A DNA stretch of 64,000 nt, from contig NZ_SZNM01000001.1 of NCBI RefSeq assembly GCF_005870085.1, positions 248,001 through 312,000 on the forward strand. The letters are read 5' to 3'. The position numbers and the translations under genes were made by a program. The notes below the pieces were generated by a model. That model was not told where the DNA came from. It did no database searches and saw only the letters and a list, made by a program, of their open reading frames with translations. This DNA is from Aquibacillus sediminis (lineage in GTDB: Bacteria > Bacillota > Bacilli > Bacillales > Amphibacillaceae). Numbering within the stretch: position 1 is the first letter of the stretch; every line of letters starts with the position of its first letter. Positions 47,499 to 55,837 of the stretch are shown piece by piece.

Positions 47499-47727
47499 TT
47501 AGATAACATTTCCTACAGGGGAGATTGCTTTATTCCCTACAAGTGAATTGCTTGAACGAATGCATAAACAAGATGTGTTTATCCCTCATTTACATTTTAT
47601 GTTTTTCGATACCTTAGAGTGGGGAATCATACTGCCTTAAGCGACTAAACTACATCTTTATTACACCCTCATTGTCATGGTAAGTTAATAAAAATGATGT
47701 TATGATATGGTGTATGAGGTGAAAATA

Positions 47728-47931
47728 ATGAGAGTAAAATGTGTGTTATGCGATACAATCAATCGGATTGATGCGAATTCTTTTGAAGCAAAACGTCTAA
47801 GAAACAGACGAATTCATATGTATTTATGTCCTAGTTGTGATCACCGAATAGGTGAGAAAACTAAAAAAAGACATGCAACTGGAAATTTCAATTTATACCG
47901 TGAGAAAAAAAATGAAGATTATATTTCATAA
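47728..47931 (+). CDS. ylaI: YlaI, small zinc-ribbon protein (DUF2197)
   Basis: A 67-residue protein with two cysteine pairs, CVLCD and CPSCDHRIG, forming a probable zinc ribbon, and a basic C-terminal half. ATG at 47728 follows GAGGTG; seven codons further upstream read open without a site. Function unknown; position matches B. subtilis ylaI. Confidence 0.9.
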   Translation: MRVKCVLCDTINRIDANSFEAKRLRNRRIHMYLCPSCDHRIGEKTKKRHATGNFNLYREKKNEDYIS

Positions 47932-47984
47932 ACGTCAAAATACTTCTATCGACGAATCTTTAGTCTTTTCTTACCATGTAGATT

Positions 47985-48020
47985 AAACAAACCCTAAACC
48001 AATAGGATTAGGGTTTGTTT
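47985..48020 (+). terminator. Bidirectional terminator between ylaI and ylaH
   Basis: AAACAAACCCTAA / TTAGGGTTTGTTT, a 13-bp stem between convergent genes. Confidence 0.88.
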
Positions 48021-48024
48021 TGGT

Positions 48025-48384
48025 TTAACTTTTTCGTTCGCGATATAATCTGAAACGATAAATTCCTAGAACTGCAGCAATAACAATTAAACTTTCTGCT
48101 ACTGGAAGATTTAATCCAAAAATTAACGTGATAAAAAACATTCCAATAATTAACATTACGTAGACAACCGCGGACTTCATAGGTGGTAATTTCTTAGCGA
48201 AACCAAATTTATAAGCGATAATTGTTAAAATAACAATTGTTACATATAAGAAAAAAAATCCTCTTAATAATAGACCAACATCGTGATCATTACTAAAGTC
48301 AATTTCTCCACCAAGGCCTTGCATAAAAAAATCAGCAACCGGCCACAGGTCATCTGGCACATCCATCGTGACTTGCTTTTCCAT
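48025..48384 (-). CDS. ylaH: YlaH-like membrane protein
   Basis: A 119-residue protein with three transmembrane segments (about 40-60, 68-88, 92-110) and a basic end (RFRLYRERKS). Matches the YlaH-like family, role unknown. ATG at 48382-48384 follows GGGGGGAG. In B. subtilis typA lies between ylaF and ylaH; here ylaF follows directly, divergently. Confidence 0.88.
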   Translation of the reverse strand: MEKQVTMDVPDDLWPVADFFMQGLGGEIDFSNDHDVGLLLRGFFFLYVTIVILTIIAYKFGFAKKLPPMKSAVVYVMLIIGMFFITLIFGLNLPVAESLIVIAAVLGIYRFRLYRERKS

Positions 48385-48545
48385 TCTTTCTCCCCCCCTA
48401 TTTTCTACAACACCTTCCTTTTTCATATCATACTAGAACTTTGATAATGGTTCTAGTAATTTATATAAATATAACGAGATAACCTTCCAGTTAAACAACT
48501 TTACATTTAGAAGTAAATGGTAAATACTAAATAGGAGGTGGTTAG

Positions 48546-48722
48546 ATGAAATCAATTCAATATTCCATGCTGATATTGGCAATGTTAGTTATTTTATCTT
48601 TTGCATTTGTTGGAGTAGCAATAGCCTATCGAAGTTTCTGGCTTGCAGTTTTATCCCTAATTTTAGGATTTTTCATTATGGGGTGTGGATTAACATTGAA
48701 GCGTAAAAGAACTCAAAGTTAA
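48546..48722 (+). CDS. ylaF: YlaF-like small membrane protein (DUF5325)
   Basis: A 58-residue protein with two hydrophobic helices (about 7-27 and 31-50) and a basic end (LKRKRTQS). It begins MKSIQYSMLILAMLVILSFA. AGGAGGTGG precedes the ATG at proper spacing. Placed as ylaF from size, topology and neighbour ylaH; function unknown. Confidence 0.82.
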   Translation: MKSIQYSMLILAMLVILSFAFVGVAIAYRSFWLAVLSLILGFFIMGCGLTLKRKRTQS

Positions 48723-48730
48723 CAACAGCT

Positions 48731-48749
48731 CGGGGGCTTCTTTCCCCCG
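48731..48749 (+). terminator. Hairpin after ylaF
   Basis: CGGGGG-CTTCTTT-CCCCCG stem right after the ylaF stop, followed by ACAAGTTTTAAAA. The T-tract is weak, so termination efficiency is uncertain. Confidence 0.55.
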
Positions 48750-48876
48750 ACAAGTTTTAAAATAAGCCTCGGCATGGCGTTTTTTGCGTCAAAGAGGTTT
48801 GTTTTAAGACTTGGCAGACGCTTGACCTGTTCTTGGATTTGTAAAAAGAATTAATTTTAAACACTCTTATCTTTCC

Positions 48877-48910
48877 AAAAAGACTGCCTTGTTTACTAAG
48901 GCAGTCTTTT
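48877..48910 (-). terminator. Terminator of the inositol monophosphatase gene
   Basis: AAAAGACTGCCTT / AAGGCAGTCTTTT, a 13-bp stem with a T-run on the minus strand just after the suhB stop. Confidence 0.88.
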
Positions 48911-48917
48911 ATGCACA

Positions 48918-49724
48918 TTACTTTAATTCTATGTAGTCATTCTGGATCTGTTCATGGATAGCTTGATTTGCTACAAGAATCGTGTTATTAACAAGCAAAT
49001 CAAGCTTCGTTCCATCTGCCCTAGTAATATTACCACCAACTTCATTTATAAGTACAATACCAGCCGCAATATCCCACGGAGCTAATCTCATTGTAATATA
49101 GCTATCCGCAATCCCTTCTGCAACATAAGCAAATTCAAGGGCAGCCGATCCATATGACCTTGTCCCTCTTACCTTCTTAATTAATTCTTGAATCTTTTTT
49201 CCATTTATCTTCGGATTTTCACATGCCCAAAAACTGTTTATTATGCAAATCGATTCATCTAACGATAGGTTGGGATCTAACGGTGGAAGTTCTTGATTAT
49301 CTTTATAAGCTCCCTCTCCCCTTATGGCTGTGTATAATACGTCTTCCATCACATCATAAATAATTCCTATCTCTCCAACGCTATCCTCGAAAATCCCCAC
49401 TGAGATAGCGAAGTTACGTTTCTGATGAACAAAATTCATTGTACCGTCAATTGGATCAATAATCCAAACCGTCGAATTCTTTAACGTATCTAGCTGATCA
49501 CCATAACCTTCTTCGCTAATAATGTTATGAGTTGGATAATGTTGTTTAATTTTCTCTATGAAGAATTGCTCCGTGTTGCGGTCCATATGTGTGACCAGAT
49601 CATTAGGGTTTGATTTGGTATCAATTTCCAATGGCTCATCAATGACATCTCTAATATGTCGACCTGCTTGTAATACCCATTCTTTTGCCTGATCGAACAA
49701 TTTTTGACGTTCCTGTGCGTCCAT
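48918..49724 (-). CDS. suhB: Inositol-1-monophosphatase family protein YktC
   Basis: Mg-dependent phosphatase of 268 residues. The metal-binding motifs are intact: EEGYG, WIIDPIDGTMNFVHQ and the C-terminal APWDIAAGIVLINEVGG. In bacteria such enzymes act on inositol phosphate or related sugar phosphates; the physiological substrate is unknown. ATG at 49722-49724 follows GGAGGC; about 23 upstream codons read open but have no site. Confidence 0.94.
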   Translation of the reverse strand: MDAQERQKLFDQAKEWVLQAGRHIRDVIDEPLEIDTKSNPNDLVTHMDRNTEQFFIEKIKQHYPTHNIISEEGYGDQLDTLKNSTVWIIDPIDGTMNFVHQKRNFAISVGIFEDSVGEIGIIYDVMEDVLYTAIRGEGAYKDNQELPPLDPNLSLDESICIINSFWACENPKINGKKIQELIKKVRGTRSYGSAALEFAYVAEGIADSYITMRLAPWDIAAGIVLINEVGGNITRADGTKLDLLVNNTILVANQAIHEQIQNDYIELK

Positions 49725-49938
49725 ATAAGTTGCCTCCATTTGAATATTAATTTTGTTTATCTTAACAAAAATAAGCATTCCTTGCATTTTCATTGCTTAG
49801 TTTTTCAATTGACGAACAAATTATGAACCGGGATAATAGGAATGAACGTATGCTAGTTAGTTCGTTACAAGTTCTGTTTGTGGTAAAATAAACCCAAAAT
49901 ATCGTTATAATCATTTGAATATACAGGAGGTAGTTAGT

Positions 49939-50559
49939 TTGACTTTTGAAGGATTTGTTAAGCAAGATTTTGAAACATTTTATATTGATGGATTAGAGGA
50001 ACGAATGGAAGCTATTCAAACTCGAATTCAGCCTAAATTCAAAGAAATTTCTGAGGCAATAATAGATCATTTATCTGATATCACAAACTATGACATGCAT
50101 TTACATATTGCAAAACATGCAAGACGAACTGTCAATCCCCCTCAGGATACTTGGTCTGCTTACTGTCATAATAAACGTGGTTATAAAAAACATCCACATT
50201 TCCAAATTGGACTTTTTGATGATCATCTATTTATTTGGTTAGCATATATTTATGAGTTGCCAAATAAACAAGCAATAGCCAAAACATTTTTAGACAATAT
50301 TGATGATATCGAGAGAAACATCCCTAACGATTTTGTTGTCTCCTTAGACCACACCAAAAAAGATGCTGCTCCCATTGCGGAAGTTGATTTAACAAAAGCG
50401 CTTGAACGACTAGAAAATGTCAAAAAAGCAGAATTTTTAATTGGTAGACATATTAAAGTGGATGACCCAATCTTAACAGATGGAGATGCACTAATAAGTA
50501 AAATAAAAGAAACGTTTGAAACCTTAACTCCACTTTACAAACTATCCATGAATGATTAA
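49939..50559 (+). CDS. yktB: DUF1054 protein YktB
   Basis: A 206-residue cytoplasmic protein of the UPF0637/DUF1054 family: GFVKQDFETFYIDGLEERM at the N terminus, IQTRIQPKFKEI and the central HIAKHARRTVNPPQDTWSAY. Function unknown. The start is TTG at 49939 placed 7 bp after AGGAGGT; an in-frame TTG at 49915 lies before the site. Divergent from yktC as in B. subtilis. Confidence 0.92.
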   Translation: MTFEGFVKQDFETFYIDGLEERMEAIQTRIQPKFKEISEAIIDHLSDITNYDMHLHIAKHARRTVNPPQDTWSAYCHNKRGYKKHPHFQIGLFDDHLFIWLAYIYELPNKQAIAKTFLDNIDDIERNIPNDFVVSLDHTKKDAAPIAEVDLTKALERLENVKKAEFLIGRHIKVDDPILTDGDALISKIKETFETLTPLYKLSMND

Positions 50560-50594
50560 ACAGAAGCGTCTAGATTATATCTAGACGCTTCTGT
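50560..50594 (+). terminator. Terminator of yktB
   Basis: ACAGAAGCGTCTAGAT-TAT-ATCTAGACGCTTCTGT, a 16-bp perfect stem immediately after the stop codon. Confidence 0.9.
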
Positions 50595-50769
50595 TCTTAA
50601 GTAAAGTGAAACTTCCATTGGGGCTAGATAAGGGACAAACTTTCGGATTATTATTTTAGATCCAGATAACAATACCCGCACTCACGAAGACCCCGCAATT
50701 AGTAGTATGGCTCTTCTGCTGCGGCTCACCTCAGTCTGCGCACTAATCGGACTCCTAGTGTTTATAGAG

Positions 50770-51039
50770 TTACATACTAAGCTTTTCTCCTTGATTTTTT
50801 TCCCTTGCCTTTTTAACTGTTCGGTAACAAGAATACCCTGAACCCTTTTCAAATTTTCCACAAAGCTGCTTTTCCTCACTTTTCGATGGAACAATCTGTT
50901 TAAACCTAGTATATGCCAACAACAAATCATCGCGATTCACATTCGTTTCATATGCTTTCTCAACCATTGAAAAGAAATTGACAACATCTATAATTTCTTG
51001 TTTTGTCCAAGTTTCATCAATTGGGTAACTATAATTCAT
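50770..51039 (-). CDS. yktA: UPF0223 protein YktA
   Basis: An 89-residue protein, MNYSYPIDETWTKQEIIDVV at the start, with FKQIVPSKSEEKQLCGKFEK and GYSCYRTVKKA at the C terminus. UPF0223 proteins have unknown function. AAAGGAG precedes ATG at 51037-51039. The 175-bp gap downstream contains a degenerate repeat trace. Confidence 0.92.
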   Translation of the reverse strand: MNYSYPIDETWTKQEIIDVVNFFSMVEKAYETNVNRDDLLLAYTRFKQIVPSKSEEKQLCGKFEKGSGYSCYRTVKKAREKNQGEKLSM

Positions 51040-51199
51040 AAAAAGCTCCTTTCGTTTCATCTATCTTTTATATTAACATATATGGCTCAGGTACATTTAA
51101 TCTATATATAATAAATCCTTATCTTTCGTTTAAACTAAAACAATCAATGGCTTTTATATAATATTTGTTGAATTTATTGAGCTAAGAGGTGTCGTTTCC

Positions 51200-52678
51200 A
51201 TGAAGTCACAAACTGAAACACCGCTATTTACTGGTTTACTTAACCATACTAATAAAAATCCGATTCAATTTCATATTCCTGGACACAAAAAAGGGGTTGG
51301 TATGGATCCAACTTTTCGTTCTTTCTTTGGTGACAATGCTCTATCCTTAGATCTTATTAATATCGAACCGTTAGACGACCTACATCATCCTCAAGGAATC
51401 ATTAAACAGGCTCAAGATCTTGCGGCACAAGCATTTAGTGCCGACTATACTTTTTTTTCAGTTCAAGGTACTAGTGGTGCAATTATGACAATGGTTTTAA
51501 GCGTTTGTGGTCCAGGTGATAAAATTATTGTTCCTAGGAATATTCATAAATCTGTAACAACAGCTCTTATTTTTTCAGGGGCAACACCTATCTTTATCCA
51601 TCCAGAGGTAGATGAAACACTCGGTATATCGCATGGGATTACGCCATCTGCCGTTGAAAAAGCACTAACTACACACCCCGATGCAAAAGGTGTATTAGTG
51701 ATCAACCCTACTTATTTTGGGATTGCTGGTGATTTAAAAAAAATTGTACAAATCGCGCATCAGTTTGATGTACCTGTGCTAGTCGATGAAGCACACGGTG
51801 TTCATATCCATTTCCATTGTCAACTTCCACTATCTGCGATGCAGGCAGGTGCAGACATTGCTGCTACAAGTGTTCATAAATTAGGTGGCTCCTTAACACA
51901 AAGTTCTGTACTTAATTTACGCGAAGGACTAATCACACATGAGCGAGTACAAAGCGTATTATCGATGATAACTACAACATCTACTTCTTACCTTTTATTA
52001 GCATCATTAGATGTTGCTAGAAAACAGCTAGCAACCAAGGGTGAGCAACTAATTAATAGAACATTACAATTAGCACAAGAAGCAAGAAATGCTATTAATA
52101 ATATTCCTTATTTATATTGTGCTGGTTCCGAATTATTAGGCAGTGAAGCGACGTATAATTACGATCCCACCAAACTTATCATTTCCGTTAAAAAACTTGG
52201 AATGACTGGTTATGATGTCGAGGTTTGGTTACGAAAACATTTTAATATCGAGGTCGAGCTATCTGATATGTATAATATCCTTTGTCTAATTACACCAGGA
52301 GATCGTAAAAAGGAGGTAAACCTGCTTGTGGATGCATTACGCCAATTATCAAGTGAAGTATCCACTACAACTTCTGATCAAGAAATTCAAGTACACATTC
52401 CTGATATTCCTTTGCTGGCTATCAGCCCTAGAGATGCTTTCTACGCAGAAACAGAGATAATTGCTTTAGACACTGCTATTGGGAGAATTAGTGCTGAATC
52501 CATTATGGTCTACCCACCTGGTATCCCCATTTTTATCCCAGGGGAGATTATTACAAAAGACAATGTGGCATACATCAGAAGAAATGTTAAAGCAGGATTA
52601 CCTGTTCAAGGGTTAGAGGATGAAACACTGCAAACAATCCGAGTAATAAAAGAATTTAAACCATTTAAGTCCATTTAG
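51200..52678 (+). CDS. speA: PLP-dependent Orn/Lys/Arg decarboxylase (SpeA-like)
   Basis: Fold-type I decarboxylase of 492 residues, the B. subtilis SpeA (arginine decarboxylase) type that starts polyamine synthesis. The N-terminal HIPGHKKGVGMDP, central VDEAHGVHIHFH and the PLP-lysine motif SVHKLGGSLTQSS are present. Arginine specificity is inferred from synteny with yktA and pdh. AGAGGTG precedes the ATG. The slp gene that follows pdhD in B. subtilis is replaced by two unrelated genes. Confidence 0.9.
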   Translation: MKSQTETPLFTGLLNHTNKNPIQFHIPGHKKGVGMDPTFRSFFGDNALSLDLINIEPLDDLHHPQGIIKQAQDLAAQAFSADYTFFSVQGTSGAIMTMVLSVCGPGDKIIVPRNIHKSVTTALIFSGATPIFIHPEVDETLGISHGITPSAVEKALTTHPDAKGVLVINPTYFGIAGDLKKIVQIAHQFDVPVLVDEAHGVHIHFHCQLPLSAMQAGADIAATSVHKLGGSLTQSSVLNLREGLITHERVQSVLSMITTTSTSYLLLASLDVARKQLATKGEQLINRTLQLAQEARNAINNIPYLYCAGSELLGSEATYNYDPTKLIISVKKLGMTGYDVEVWLRKHFNIEVELSDMYNILCLITPGDRKKEVNLLVDALRQLSSEVSTTTSDQEIQVHIPDIPLLAISPRDAFYAETEIIALDTAIGRISAESIMVYPPGIPIFIPGEIITKDNVAYIRRNVKAGLPVQGLEDETLQTIRVIKEFKPFKSI

Positions 52679-52861
52679 TAAGTATTCTGCCATAGCGATG
52701 GTATAACACTTATTTCATTAGGATAGAAGAAAACAGAATTACAATAGCTATTGCGCAATAATTTAATGAGCAATAAAACTACAAAAAACATTAACAACTC
52801 AACATTTGTTTTCCAATTAGTTATAAATACACTGCAACTTAACTTCTTACAATCAACGATA

Positions 52862-52902
52862 AAAACGGAGGCTACTACTGTCTTAGTAGTGTGCCTCCGC
52901 TT
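52862..52902 (-). terminator. Terminator of the polysaccharide deacetylase gene
   Basis: CGGAGGC ... GCCTCCG with an inner TACTACT/AGTAGT stem; followed on the minus strand by TTTTTATCG. Confidence 0.82.
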
Positions 52903-52906
52903 TGTT

Positions 52907-53827
52907 TTATTCCGGTACTTTTATTAATGCTGGGTCGAGCATTTCATAGCCTTTGTCTCGTAGTCCGTTAACAATATCTGGCAACGCCTGATATGTCCAT
53001 TCACGATCATGCATTAGTAAATTTGCTCCCGGATCTAGTAGTGAGTAGGAAACATCTACTTCTGGTGCTTCTCCTGTCACCATCGCAGTTGCTAGTTTTT
53101 CTGCATCCATATACGGGCTAAAATAATCATAACCATAGGTCCAGTTCATTAATAACATTCCTTCGTCTGCAACAACCTGCTTCACGTAATCCGTATTAAC
53201 TCCATTAGGAGCACGGAAAAATTTAGGTTTTTCTCCAATAATTTCTTCAATTAAATCATTTAAACTGACGATCTCTTCCCTCTGTTGTTCTTCCGATACT
53301 TCCGAAAGTCGTTGATGATTATACGTATGATTCCCAATAGCAAATCCCATCTCATAAATTTGCTTTAACTTTTCTTGCTCTGCTTCTGTATCTAAGAAAT
53401 GTCCATTCACGAAAAAGATCGCGGGTGCATCCAATTCTTTTAACGTTTCAGCCATTTCAACAGCATGTTGGTCTGGTGCATCATCAATGGTTAATAATGC
53501 TACTTTATCATTTATATCTTCATTTAGTGGTTGGAAACTCCAACTATCTGTTAGCTCATATTGTGGCTCTGTTATTTCTTCTTGTTCCGAGTTATTTTCG
53601 GTTTTATCTGATTCATCATTCTCCTCATTTGCATCGTCTACATCTTCTTCCTCTGTTACTGGTTCATTTTCTTGATTTTTATTGGTTGTTTTACTGTCTG
53701 AATCAGAGCCTTGATTTTCTTGATTCGTTTGTGTTTCATTGTTTTCTTTCTGGTTATCCTGATCATTGCAGCCAATCAGTATTACGAAAATTGCCAAAAA
53801 CATAAATATTATTTTTCTCTTTCTCAA
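52907..53827 (-). CDS. Polysaccharide deacetylase family lipoprotein
   Basis: A 306-residue lipoprotein: signal peptide with a lipobox (VILIGC), a long acidic low-complexity linker rich in N, E, D and Q (about residues 20-95), then a NodB-homology domain. Motif 1 reads LLTIDDAPDQHA instead of the usual TFDDG, motif 2 is HTYNH (zinc histidines), and FFRAPNG and LLMHDREWT correspond to later motifs. It probably deacetylates cell-wall or surface glycan. Start is TTG at 53825-53827, 9 bp after AGGAGG; a GTG three codons earlier overlaps the site. Not in the B. subtilis order here. Confidence 0.85.
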   Translation of the reverse strand: MRKRKIIFMFLAIFVILIGCNDQDNQKENNETQTNQENQGSDSDSKTTNKNQENEPVTEEEDVDDANEENDESDKTENNSEQEEITEPQYELTDSWSFQPLNEDINDKVALLTIDDAPDQHAVEMAETLKELDAPAIFFVNGHFLDTEAEQEKLKQIYEMGFAIGNHTYNHQRLSEVSEEQQREEIVSLNDLIEEIIGEKPKFFRAPNGVNTDYVKQVVADEGMLLMNWTYGYDYFSPYMDAEKLATAMVTGEAPEVDVSYSLLDPGANLLMHDREWTYQALPDIVNGLRDKGYEMLDPALIKVPE

Positions 53828-53989
53828 TTGAGACACCCTCCTGATGATTAATATATACGTCTATTATAGACGATTATTTACTATATGACTTGCTTTTTTC
53901 CTTATTTTTTAAATTCTTCCCAAGTATGAATTTTGTCCTGAAGGATAAATTAAGGACAGTTACTATCACTACAGAGAAAGGATTGTACT

Positions 53990-55519
53990 ATGAATAAAAT
54001 ATCACGTGTCTTTTATATCTCGTTAGTTGTAGCAATCTTATTTATCATTTGGGGCGTAATACCAAAATCTATGTTGCCCAATGCAAATTTAAATACAGTT
54101 ACCACAAACACCCAGAGCTTTATCGTAGAGAAATTTGGTTGGTTTTACTTACTATCAGCAACGGCTTTTTTAATCTTTGCTATCTTTTTGATTTTCTCAA
54201 AGTACGGAAATATTAAACTTGGTAAACCAGATGATAAACCAGACTATCCTTATGCAACATGGTTTGCGATGTTATTTAGTGCAGGTATGGGAATAGGTTT
54301 AGTTTTTTGGGGGGCAGCAGAACCCCTTTCGCACTTTCATGTACCACCAGATCCTTCTATCGCCCCTGGATCAGATGATGCTGCTCGTGTGGCTATGAGA
54401 TATAGTTTTTTTCATTGGGGACTACACCCCTGGGGAATTTACGCAGTAATTGCTTTAGCCTTAGCATATTTCAAATTTCGAAAAGGGGCTCCGGGACTAG
54501 TAAGCTCTATCTTAGAACCTTTGTTTGGGGATAAAATTAAAGGGTTTTGGGGTACAGTCATTGATTTTATTGTAGTCTTTGCTACTATTTTTGGTGTGGC
54601 AACGTCTTTAGGTTTCGGTGCCATCCAAATTAGTGGGGGTTTATCTTTTTTATTTCCAGGAATTGAAAAAACAGCTACAACCCAATTAGTGATTATAGCA
54701 ATTGTTACCGTATTATTCATGTTGTCAGCCATGACTGGTTTGAACAAAGGGATCAAATATTTAAGTAATACGAACCTTGTTTTAGCTGGCTTATTGATGT
54801 TATTTCTACTATTTGCTGGTCCAACCAACTTCATCATGGACCTTTTCACGACATCACTAGGTAACTATATCGCCAATATCACACAAATGAGTTTCCGTTT
54901 AACTCCTTTTGATCAAGAAAATACTTGGATTCAAGGGTGGACAATATTCTATTGGGCATGGTGGATTGCATGGGCACCGTTTGTTGGAACTTTCATTGCC
55001 CGTGTATCAAAAGGCCGGACTATTCGTGAATTCACACTAGGCGTATTATTAGTTCCTACCATATTTGGTGCATTATGGTTTTCCGTATTCGGTGGTTCTG
55101 GAATCAACCTAGAATTTTATGGGAACTTCGACATCATACACCATATTAATGAATCTGGTGAAGAAGTCGCTTTATTCGCTGTACTGGAGAACTATCCATT
55201 AGGAACCATTATGTCGTTCATTGGGATATTATTAATTAGTACCTTTTTTATTACCTCAGCAGATTCCGCTACATTTGTATTAGGTATGCAAACAACAGGT
55301 GGAGGACTTCATCCGCCAAATAAAGTAAAATTTACTTGGGGAATTGTACAATCTGCCGCTGCTGCAATTTTATTATGGCAAGGTGGACTGAACGCCTTGC
55401 AGACAGCATCGATTATTGCAGCATTTCCATTCACAATGATTATGATTTTAATTGTGTTTTCCTTAATCAAATCATTTAAACAGGAAGAAAAATTAGTGAA
55501 TTTAAGAAAGAAACGATAA
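53990..55519 (+). CDS. BCCT-family glycine betaine transporter (OpuD-like)
   Basis: Secondary transporter of 509 residues and 12 helices for betaine, choline or carnitine with sodium. The BCCT signatures are present: MLFSAGMGIGLVFWGAAEPL, WGLHPWGIYA and the substrate region FYWAWWIAWAPFVGTFIARV with SKGRTIREF. The C-terminal tail is short (KQEEKLVNLRKKR), unlike the long regulatory tail of BetP. AAAGGA precedes the ATG. A role in osmotic adaptation is inferred from the family. Confidence 0.92.
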   Translation: MNKISRVFYISLVVAILFIIWGVIPKSMLPNANLNTVTTNTQSFIVEKFGWFYLLSATAFLIFAIFLIFSKYGNIKLGKPDDKPDYPYATWFAMLFSAGMGIGLVFWGAAEPLSHFHVPPDPSIAPGSDDAARVAMRYSFFHWGLHPWGIYAVIALALAYFKFRKGAPGLVSSILEPLFGDKIKGFWGTVIDFIVVFATIFGVATSLGFGAIQISGGLSFLFPGIEKTATTQLVIIAIVTVLFMLSAMTGLNKGIKYLSNTNLVLAGLLMLFLLFAGPTNFIMDLFTTSLGNYIANITQMSFRLTPFDQENTWIQGWTIFYWAWWIAWAPFVGTFIARVSKGRTIREFTLGVLLVPTIFGALWFSVFGGSGINLEFYGNFDIIHHINESGEEVALFAVLENYPLGTIMSFIGILLISTFFITSADSATFVLGMQTTGGGLHPPNKVKFTWGIVQSAAAAILLWQGGLNALQTASIIAAFPFTMIMILIVFSLIKSFKQEEKLVNLRKKR

Positions 55520-55524
55520 ACTCA

Positions 55525-55575
55525 ATCAAGTGAAACTTCAATACTGTGGGGGTTCTTCATCCCCCCACATTTTCT
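55525..55575. repeat. Dispersed hairpin repeat, short copy F
   Basis: CAAGTGAAACTTCAATACTG followed by TGTGGGGG (55545-55552) pairing with CCCCCACA (55562-55569). Only the 5' hairpin of the family is kept, directly after the transporter stop codon. Confidence 0.55.
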
Positions 55576-55787
55576 TTTTAAATTCACCTTGTAGGTCGAA
55601 ATGAATTACTAGTCTCTCACATGCAACTAATTTTCAGTAACATAATAGCGGACCAATGAACAGGTTTGATGATACAAATAAAAGGCACATAAAACCAATA
55701 TTAAGAAGAAGCTAGACATTGGAACTTAACTTCATGACTACAATACGTAAACACTACAGTTTTCAAGTTAATCAATACTTAATTAAT

Positions 55788-55830
55788 AAAAAAAGATCTA
55801 TATCTGCACGGCAGATATAGATCTTTTTTT
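55788..55830 (-). terminator. Terminator of the pdhABCD operon
   Basis: A 20-bp perfect stem with arms AAAAAAAGATCTATATCTGC and GCAGATATAGATCTTTTTTT, 8 bp after the pdhD stop; symmetric, so usable in both directions. Confidence 0.92.
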
Positions 55831-55837
55831 ATTTTAC

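Larger units (their letters stand above)
55520..55837. other. Gap between the BCCT transporter and pdhD
   Basis: 318 bp. It starts with repeat fragment F, whose hairpin could terminate the transporter gene, and ends with the pdh terminator (55788-55830). Between these nothing recognisable is seen. Confidence 0.65.

Noticed and set aside
50602-50760. Trace of the hairpin repeat (AAGTGAAACTTCCATTGGGG) and a GC-richer stretch after yktB
   Set aside because: Only about 15 bases match the family and no hairpin is kept, so it is mentioned with the family but not called as a copy.
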